Assembly (NCBI GenBank): GCA_029935375.1
Contig: JAOZKL010000017.1
Span: 1-16,340, forward strand
Source: Patescibacteria group bacterium
GTDB taxonomy: Bacteria; Patescibacteriota; JACMRA01
Length of the DNA: 16,340 nt
Direction: 5' to 3'
The position numbers were made by a program, and so were the translations under genes. Shown here in pieces: positions 1-4,475 of the stretch (the first letter of the stretch is position 1; each line of letters opens with the position of its first letter). The notes under the pieces are model-generated. The model had not been told where the DNA came from. It did no database searches and saw only the letters and a list, made by a program, of their open reading frames with translations.

Positions 1-791
1 CTTTTTAGATATTTTTTTGGAAGGAAGTATCTTTGATCATCTTTTTGATCAGGATTCAGGTCAATATCAAAGAGAAACAATGAGTTTGTATACCCTGTGT
101 TGTCACTGAAATTTGCAGAGGAAGATTGTTTTTTGATAATGTTGTTTTCAATTTCCTTTATGACATCAAAGTTAGGGTCTACAAGTCTTTTTAATTTCTT
201 TTTTAATAGATTGTTGTTACCAATATTATGCGCTAGTTCTAGTGCTAGTCCAAGGTGGCTTCCTACACTTCCTATTTTATCTGGCAAAACTTTAACATCT
301 ATTATAACTTCTTCTGGAAATTTTTCAGGATATATTTGACAGATTGATTTTCCCAAGGCTGTTTCGTCACAATCCAACTCCCATAATCCATAACTAAATT
401 GTGTCTCTAGTATTAGCTCGCTCTGTCCGCAGCACATACCCTCGCTGTTTTCACCTCTCATTTTTCGTGGCGCAACTATCATGCCAGGTAATTTAGCCCC
501 TTCCAAGGCAACTGGAACAATAACACCGTCTACTACATTTGGAGCTGCAGATACAATTTGAACTTTTTTATTATCGCCTATATTTACATCAAAAATTTTT
601 AATTTATCCGCATCGGGATGTAGTCGTACATTTTCTATTTTCCCAGCTACTACTTTTTTATTAAAATAGTCTGTTATTACTTCAAACTCCTCTACTTCAG
701 AAGATTTTGCTGTTATTAGGTCAGAAAGCTCTTGATTGCTATAGTCTGATAAATCTAAATATTCCTCTATCCAAGATCGTAAAAAAAACAT
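1..791 (-). CDS. pheT: Phenylalanyl-tRNA synthetase beta subunit, N-terminal part (runs off the left edge)
   Basis: The beta subunit of the PheS2-PheT2 complex, which charges tRNA-Phe in the cytoplasm. The frame reads from ATG at 791-789 to base 1 without a stop, about 263 residues of a protein that is usually near 800. It opens MFFLRSWIEEYLDL, matching the usual SLxWLxDYVDL start. It continues with the EMAP/OB-fold tRNA-binding domain at about residues 40-150, recognisable from HPDADKL, IVSAAPNV, and KMRGENSEGMCCGQSEL. After that it enters the presumed B3/B4 editing region with DVKVLPDKIGSVGSHLGLALELA. The start is supported by a TTGACA-type promoter 49 bp upstream. The gene is divergent from the next gene. 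The catalytic-like core lies outside the window. Confidence 0.93.
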   Translation of the reverse strand, partial: MFFLRSWIEEYLDLSDYSNQELSDLITAKSSEVEEFEVITDYFNKKVVAGKIENVRLHPDADKLKIFDVNIGDNKKVQIVSAAPNVVDGVIVPVALEGAKLPGMIVAPRKMRGENSEGMCCGQSELILETQFSYGLWELDCDETALGKSICQIYPEKFPEEVIIDVKVLPDKIGSVGSHLGLALELAHNIGNNNLLKKKLKRLVDPNFDVIKEIENNIIKKQSSSANFSDNTGYTNSLFLFDIDLNPDQKDDQRYFLPKKYLK

Positions 792-811
792 AGTTATTAA
801 TTAATAATAAG

Positions 812-840
812 TAATTAATATGAATTTTTGATTTTGTCAA
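812..840 (-). promoter_or_regulatory. Promoter of pheT
   Basis: On the minus strand TTGACA (840-835) is followed after exactly 17 bp by TAATTA (817-812). Transcription would start near 805, giving a leader of about 14 nt with no Shine-Dalgarno sequence. Confidence 0.55.
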
Positions 841-856
841 TATTTAGATAAAATGC

Positions 857-885
857 TTGACTAAAACCCCTTAATATTCTAATGC
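857..885 (+). promoter_or_regulatory. Promoter of the small membrane protein gene
   Basis: TTGACT (857-862), 17-bp spacer, TAATGC (880-885). The -35 is a 5/6 match and the -10 is weaker. It predicts a leader of about 25 nt before the ATG at 918. Confidence 0.4.
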
Positions 886-917
886 TTTATTTGTTAGTAA
901 AATATTAAATACAGTAT

Positions 918-1337
918 ATGAAATCAAGAGCAAACGATAATTTTGTAAAACATGTCATTAGTGCGCCTATTATTTTTTCTGCGATTATTCCGTTTATCTT
1001 ACTAGATTTGTGGGTAGAAGTATATCATCGTACTTGCTTTCCTTTGTATGGGATGAAATATGTTGATAGATCAAAGTATATAAAAATAGATAGATACAAA
1101 CTTCCTTATCTTAACGGTGTTGAGAAGGTAAATTGTACCTATTGTGGATATGGTAATGGACTGATGGCCTATATTAGTGAAATAGTTGCCAGAACTGAAG
1201 AGTATTGGTGTGGCATAAAGCACAGTGGTGATAATAATTTTGAAGAGCCAGGGCATCACAGTCGATTAGGTTTTGTAGAATATGAAGATGAAACAGCCTT
1301 CGTTGATAAATATATACAAAAAGATAGGGTGAAATAA
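918..1337 (+). CDS. Small single-helix membrane protein with conserved CxxC...C...H motif, function unknown
   Basis: A 139-residue protein. One hydrophobic segment (about residues 12-32, VISAPIIFSAIIPFILLDLW) is followed by a conserved-looking soluble part: YHRTCFPLYG, YIKIDRYKLPYLN, NCTYCGYGNGLMAY, RTEEYWCGIKH. Cys73 and Cys76 with Cys98 and His102 could form a metal site; this is inference. I recall proteins of this pattern as uncharacterised small proteins in Patescibacteria, but I know no experimental function. It lies between divergent pheT and the ribosomal protein cluster with its own weak promoter. The ATG follows an A/T-rich stretch with no Shine-Dalgarno sequence. It could be a membrane-tethered redox or metal-binding protein, but no catalytic fold is recognisable. 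Confidence 0.7.
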   Translation: MKSRANDNFVKHVISAPIIFSAIIPFILLDLWVEVYHRTCFPLYGMKYVDRSKYIKIDRYKLPYLNGVEKVNCTYCGYGNGLMAYISEIVARTEEYWCGIKHSGDNNFEEPGHHSRLGFVEYEDETAFVDKYIQKDRVK

Positions 1338-1344
1338 ACTACCC

Positions 1345-1378
1345 TTGACAAAAATCATAACATCTGTTTGATTATACT
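1345..1378 (+). promoter_or_regulatory. Possible promoter of the rpsI-rpmA-rpmF cluster
   Basis: A perfect TTGACA (1345-1350) and a good TATACT (1373-1378) lie upstream of rpsI but 22 bp apart, too far for a normal sigma-70 pair. TTGATT (1368-1373) has the right spacing but matches poorly. A promoter here is likely; its exact elements are uncertain. Confidence 0.35.
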
Positions 1379-1401
1379 TTGTATTAGTAAGAAATATTGA
1401 T

Positions 1402-1803
1402 ATGAGTGAGACAAAAGAAAAATATTTTTATGGAGTAGGGCGTAGAAAGCGATCTACCGCAAGAGCCAAGATTTATCCGGGCAAAAAAGAAGTTGTTATT
1501 AACGTCAACGGGAAACCTGTTAGGGAGTATTTCGCTGATTATTATGCACGAGTTCTAGATAATATGCTATCTTTAGCTGGTGTTAAAGAAGGTGTTATTA
1601 ACATATTTGTTAGAGGTGGTGGTGTAAAAGGTCAGGCTGAAGCAGCTAGACTAGCTATTGCCAAAGCATTGGTAGTGCAGGATGATTCTATAAAACCGGT
1701 TTTGAGGTTGCATGGTTTTTTGACTACAGATATCAGAAAAGTATTGGCTAAGCGTCCAGGATTGCGAAAGGCTCGTAAGAGTGAACAGTGGTCAAAGCGT
1801 TAA
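1402..1803 (+). CDS. rpsI: 30S ribosomal protein S9
   Basis: A 133-residue protein with the S9 signature throughout: YGVGRRKRSTARAKIYPG at the N-terminus, GGGVKGQAEAARLAIAKAL in the middle, and the basic tail RPGLRKARKSEQWSKR. In S9 the C-terminal Lys-Arg reaches into the P site of the small subunit and contacts tRNA. Length is normal for the family. The usual upstream partner rplM (L13) is absent; instead rpsI heads a cluster with rpmA and rpmF. The start is the ATG followed by SETKEKYFYGVGRR; no Shine-Dalgarno sequence precedes it. Confidence 0.98.
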   Translation: MSETKEKYFYGVGRRKRSTARAKIYPGKKEVVINVNGKPVREYFADYYARVLDNMLSLAGVKEGVINIFVRGGGVKGQAEAARLAIAKALVVQDDSIKPVLRLHGFLTTDIRKVLAKRPGLRKARKSEQWSKR

Positions 1804-1831
1804 TATCAAGAAATAATAAAATAATAAGATT

Positions 1832-2104
1832 ATGGCACATAAATTAGCTGGTGGTAGTACCAAAAATGGAAGAGATTCGAAATCAAAGCGATTGGGTGTG
1901 AAGCGTTTTGGAAGTCAGAAAGTAAATTCTGGTGAAATACTAGTTCGTCAACGAGGTACAAAATATCATGCTGGTGAAGGCGTAAAAAGAACAGCAGATG
2001 ATACTTTAATTTCTATAAAAGAAGGTGATGTTGCATTTACAAAGAAGAAGGTAAGAGGGTTTACAGGTAATTTCAATAAAAGAGTTTTTGTTTCTGTAAA
2101 ATAA
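1832..2104 (+). CDS. rpmA: 50S ribosomal protein L27
   Basis: A 90-residue L27. The N-terminus [20 protein letters not shown] and the following [10 protein letters not shown] are the family hallmark; the L27 N-terminus reaches the peptidyl transferase centre. It begins directly at MAHK, without the cleavable N-terminal extension found in Firmicutes. The gene is 28 bp downstream of rpsI; the gap is A/T-only-like (AATAATAAAATAATAAG) and lacks any AGGAG. It usually sits beside rplU, which is not seen here. Confidence 0.98.
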   Translation: MAHKLAGGSTKNGRDSKSKRLGVKRFGSQKVNSGEILVRQRGTKYHAGEGVKRTADDTLISIKEGDVAFTKKKVRGFTGNFNKRVFVSVK

Positions 2105-2129
2105 TATAATTAAGAATTAATATAATAAT

Positions 2130-2315
2130 ATGGCTGTTCCAAAGAAGAAAACATCAAAGAAGAGACAGAGAGATAGAAGAAGTCAGGCTCATGGCAAGGC
2201 TGTTGTTCGGGAGTCTGCTGTTTGCAGTAATTGTAGTGCTAAAGTTATGCCGCATAGGATTTGTCCAACTTGTGGTTACTATAAAGGTCGTAAGATTATT
2301 GCAAAGTTAGTATAA
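2130..2315 (+). CDS. rpmF: 50S ribosomal protein L32 (zinc-ribbon form)
   Basis: A 61-residue L32. The start MAVPKKKTSKKRQRDRRSQAH matches the conserved basic N-terminus. Four cysteines arranged as CSNCSAKVMPHRICPTCGYY form the zinc ribbon, so this is the Zn-containing C+ version rather than a Cys-less paralogue. It is the last gene of the rpsI-rpmA-rpmF cluster, 25 bp after rpmA, and is followed within 20 bp by a strong terminator. The gap before the ATG is again AT-only with no Shine-Dalgarno sequence. Confidence 0.97.
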   Translation: MAVPKKKTSKKRQRDRRSQAHGKAVVRESAVCSNCSAKVMPHRICPTCGYYKGRKIIAKLV

Positions 2316-2332
2316 TATTTTATCAATCGAAT

Positions 2333-2352
2333 CCGTGTTTAACACGGTTTTT
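2333..2352 (+). terminator. Rho-independent terminator after rpmF
   Basis: Arms CCGTGTT (2333-2339) and AACACGG (2341-2347) are perfectly complementary, effectively a 5-6 bp stem with a short loop. They are followed by TTTTT and more T-rich sequence. This ends the ribosomal protein transcript. Confidence 0.8.
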
Positions 2353-2366
2353 ATATTTTACATAGG

Positions 2367-2395
2367 TTGCCAATTTCAAATAATAATAATATAAT
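2367..2395 (+). promoter_or_regulatory. Promoter of nusB, predicted leaderless
   Basis: TTGCCA (2367-2372), exactly 17 bp, then a perfect TATAAT (2390-2395). The expected start of transcription (about 2402) is one or two bases before the ATG at 2404, so the mRNA should have essentially no leader. Confidence 0.65.
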
Positions 2396-2403
2396 CTAGT
2401 TAC

Positions 2404-2877
2404 ATGTGGGATAAGTTTTTTAGAGCAGCGATGGTTAACACAGTCTATCAGGATATATTTTGGAAAAATATTGAGATTGTTAATGAGATAGATACTGACT
2501 TTATAGTAGAGCAGATGAAGAAAAATCTTTCTGAAAAATCACTAGAATCGTTTAATGTTGATACCAAACAATTAGATGAAAAACTTGTTGAATGTGAGGC
2601 TAATTATACTGAGCATAAGAAATTTCTACTAAAATATCTTGAGGGGTGGTATAAAACATATGATATAGTTAAAGCAATTTTGTTTGTGTTTTTAATAGAG
2701 CGTATGGATGCAGAATCTAAAGGCTTGGATATTGGAGATGTTGTTGGTAAGTACATAAAACTAACACAAGATATCGTTGGTGGTAAGAGCACTTCATTGG
2801 TTCATGCTATACTTAGTAAGATAACTGGTGGAGAAGACTTGAAAAAAGCAGAGTCTGCTACTGTTGAGCAAAAATAA
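2404..2877 (+). CDS. nusB: Probable transcription antitermination factor NusB
   Basis: A 157-residue, mostly helical protein. The second half (about residues 78-142) resembles the NusB C-terminus. WYKTYDIVKAILFVFLIERM aligns with the helix that normally reads R..aiLr.alyEl, DIGDVVGKYIKLTQDI matches the iNEavelak segment, and STSLVHAILSKI stands where families show a.fvNgvLdki. NusB binds boxA RNA with NusE (S10) and supports rRNA antitermination. The N-terminal half is divergent and the tail (GEDLKKAESATVEQK) is extra. Position right after rpmF fits a translation/transcription block. Other small all-helical RNA-binding proteins are not excluded. Confidence 0.55.
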   Translation: MWDKFFRAAMVNTVYQDIFWKNIEIVNEIDTDFIVEQMKKNLSEKSLESFNVDTKQLDEKLVECEANYTEHKKFLLKYLEGWYKTYDIVKAILFVFLIERMDAESKGLDIGDVVGKYIKLTQDIVGGKSTSLVHAILSKITGGEDLKKAESATVEQK

Positions 2878-2944
2878 CTTTATATTTAAGGTTGTTGTTT
2901 TTTTATCTAGAAAATTAGTATATTTAGTTTTAATATTTTTTATA

Positions 2945-3919
2945 ATGGATGGTCAAAAAAGTTTTAAAAAACAACGATATACATCAGAAGATGTTACCAG
3001 TTTTTCGTTACTTTCTGGTAATAAAGTTTATATTCGTAATTTTTTTGGTGTCAATTCAGAGGCTATTAGTAGCTTAATGGATCAAGCTAGGATTAATTCT
3101 CTTGTTTACTTGCAAAGAAACAGCCTTGGACAAACCCTTAGTATATTCGAGGAAAACAATCTTTTTGTTGCATTAAAAGAAATTGAAACCTCTTTAAAAC
3201 TAAAAAAGTTTCCACAAAAAATGGAGTGTTATGATATTTCCCACTTATCTGGTTCTATGGTATATGGTTCTATGGTAGTGTTTGTAAACGGAAAGCCTGT
3301 TAAGAAGTTGTATAGACTTTTTAAAACGAAGGAACGCAATGATGACTTTGCAAATTTAATGGAAGTTCTTCAGCGTAGGTTTGACAGAGGGTTAAAATGG
3401 GCGATAGCAAACAAAACTGCTTCGTATAATAATGCAAGCTTAAAAGATTTGTCAGCATGGCAAGTGCCAGATTTATTAGTAATAGACGGAGGGAAGGGTC
3501 AGTTAAGTTCCGTTGAAAAGGTTTTAGATAGATATAAAAAACTTTTTGAAAAGAATGGAATTATTTTTGATACAGAACTGTGTTCACTGGCAAAGAAAGA
3601 GGAGGTTGTTTTCAGGCCTGGTAGCTCATCAGGAGTTTTGTTTGATAATCAAGCTAAACTTTTATTTCAAAGGATAAGAGATGAAGCTCATAGATTTGCA
3701 ATTACAAATAATCGACAAGCAAGGCTTAGGAGAGTAAGGAAAAGTGAGTTAGATCAGATAGCTGGCATTGGGCCAAAAACAAAACAAAAGTTGTTAGAGG
3801 TCTTCAAATCAACTAAGAATATTGTGGAAAGTCTGTATAATAACCAGCAACTAGTCTTTGACCTTGTTGGCAAGTCTATAACAAATAAGTTAAAAAAACA
3901 CTTTGGTATAATGAAATAA
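2945..3919 (+). CDS. uvrC: UvrC C-terminal half only (RNase H-like nuclease plus helix-hairpin-helix)
   Basis: UvrC makes both incisions in nucleotide excision repair. Only the part responsible for the 5' cut is present: 324 residues against about 600 normally. Seen are CYDISHLSG (Asp97), VIDGGKGQ (Asp181), and RIRDEAHRFA (Asp246, His249), which match the acidic residues and histidine of the UvrC RNase H-like domain. A helix-hairpin-helix, LDQIAGIGPKTKQKLLEVF, lies at about 269-288. The N-terminal GIY-YIG nuclease (3' cut) and the UvrB-binding UVR motif are absent, and no trace of them lies upstream, which is nusB. I chose the ATG at 2945; the frame stays open upstream to a TTG at 2864 inside nusB, adding only a hydrophobic stretch unlike UvrC. 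The catalytic residues are intact, so it is probably functional as a separate piece or reduced enzyme. Confidence 0.85.
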   Translation: MDGQKSFKKQRYTSEDVTSFSLLSGNKVYIRNFFGVNSEAISSLMDQARINSLVYLQRNSLGQTLSIFEENNLFVALKEIETSLKLKKFPQKMECYDISHLSGSMVYGSMVVFVNGKPVKKLYRLFKTKERNDDFANLMEVLQRRFDRGLKWAIANKTASYNNASLKDLSAWQVPDLLVIDGGKGQLSSVEKVLDRYKKLFEKNGIIFDTELCSLAKKEEVVFRPGSSSGVLFDNQAKLLFQRIRDEAHRFAITNNRQARLRRVRKSELDQIAGIGPKTKQKLLEVFKSTKNIVESLYNNQQLVFDLVGKSITNKLKKHFGIMK

Positions 3920-3926
3920 TGCAATC

Positions 3927-3948
3927 TGTGGATAACTACTTATGCACA
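3927..3948. promoter_or_regulatory. Inverted pair of DnaA-box-like sequences
   Basis: TGTGGATAA (3927-3935) is the exact complement of the classical DnaA box TTATCCACA. Four bases later TTATGCACA (3940-3948) fits the relaxed consensus TTWTNCACA. An AT-rich, T-run-containing stretch follows. Two boxes are too few to call an origin; as RNA the same bases could form an imperfect hairpin after uvrC. Confidence 0.4.
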
Positions 3949-4045
3949 AACGGTGTTGTTTTTATTTTTCAATATCTTTTTTCCTGCTTCAACTTCAGGT
4001 TTATATGATTAAATAGGCTTTTTATACTTCTGCATAAAAATATCT

Positions 4046-4074
4046 TTGACATAAGTTAAAATATAGATTATAAT
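4046..4074 (+). promoter_or_regulatory. Perfect consensus promoter of the structured RNA
   Basis: TTGACA (4046-4051), 17 bp, TATAAT (4069-4074): both hexamers are perfect sigma-70/A consensus at optimal spacing. Transcription should start at about 4081, exactly where the first long pairing of the RNA begins (4082). Confidence 0.85.
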
Positions 4075-4080
4075 TTATAT

Positions 4081-4421
4081 CGTTGAGTTACAAACACAAT
4101 AATTTTATACCGGTACCAGAGCTATCATAGAAAAGTTAATTATAATAGTTGATTTTTCTATCCATCTTCTACAAGGAATTATATGCCACTCATGTGCTAT
4201 AATTCAACAAAAACAAAAATTTCTTTTTGCAAAAATAAAAACTAGGAGGGTGGACGTATAGGTCGCATGAGTGCCGAACTGGTTAAAGTAGCATCCCTAA
4301 CAGGGTATGAAATAACCAAACAAGGGGAGGAACGAGCCACATTTATATAATTTTTAGGGCATTCGCCTCCTCTTTAACATTTCAACTAAATGCAACTACA
4401 GGTATATCCTGTAGTTTTTTT
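4081..4421 (+). ncRNA. Structured RNA of unrecognised family upstream of valS
   Basis: A transcript of about 340 nt is bounded by a perfect promoter and a terminator and has no ORF. Domain 1 is closed by 4082-4090 with 4200-4208 (9 bp, one G-U). It contains a 14-bp hairpin, 4127-4140 with 4148-4161, loop TATAATA. A second hairpin, 4176-4183 with 4198-4205, competes with the closing helix. Domain 2 is a compact three-way junction: 4244-4249 with 4366-4371, a hairpin 4250-4268, and 4269-4275 with 4358-4364, with almost no unpaired joining bases. Inside it are 4280-4284 with 4314-4318 and the hairpin 4292-4298/4302-4309. I could not match it to tmRNA, RNase P, SRP, 6S, T-box or a riboswitch class from memory. 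Because valS has its own promoter after the terminator, I favour a free-standing RNA over a valS leader. The pairings are by-eye, not computed. Confidence 0.6.
4395..4421 (+). terminator. Rho-independent terminator of the structured RNA
   Basis: Arms ACTACAGG (4395-4402) and CCTGTAGT (4408-4415) form an 8-bp stem with loop TATAT, followed by seven T (4415-4421). It lies 54 bp before the valS ATG. Confidence 0.9.
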
Positions 4422-4434
4422 ATGGCAAAATGAT

Positions 4435-4463
4435 TTGACAATTCTAGATAATTAGTTCGTAAT
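4435..4463 (+). promoter_or_regulatory. Promoter of valS, predicted near-leaderless
   Basis: TTGACA (4435-4440), 17 bp, CGTAAT (4458-4463, 4/6). It lies between the terminator and the gene and predicts a start near 4470, about 6 nt before the ATG at 4476. It makes valS independent of the RNA upstream. Confidence 0.5.
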
Positions 4464-4475
4464 GGCTTCAATATT

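Larger units (their letters stand above)
3920..4475. other. 556-bp gene-free region: DnaA-box-like pair, AT-rich stretch, structured RNA
   Basis: This is the only gene-free stretch over 300 bp. It holds, in order: an inverted pair of DnaA-box-like 9-mers (3927-3948), an AT-rich stretch with T-runs (3955-4045), a perfect promoter (4046-4074), a structured RNA (about 4081-4421) ending in a terminator, and the valS promoter (4435-4463). No open frame of useful length is present on either strand. Confidence 0.8.

Noticed and set aside
97..339. Plus-strand open frame in the first 340 bases
   Set aside because: It is a shadow of pheT, whose minus-strand translation is clearly recognisable through the whole region.
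1143..1151. TGTGGATAT, one base off a DnaA box, inside the small membrane protein gene
   Set aside because: A single near-match within coding sequence encoding the conserved CGYGNG segment; no partner box nearby.
2864..2944. Longer uvrC start at the TTG inside the nusB 3' end
   Set aside because: It adds only a short hydrophobic stretch unlike any part of UvrC and does not restore the GIY-YIG or UVR domains.
4244..4270. T-box-like string (AGGGTGG) upstream of valS, suggesting a Val-responsive T-box
   Set aside because: It lies about 150 nt before the terminator rather than just upstream of it, the rest of the T-box consensus (NACCGCG) is missing, and a separate valS promoter follows the terminator.
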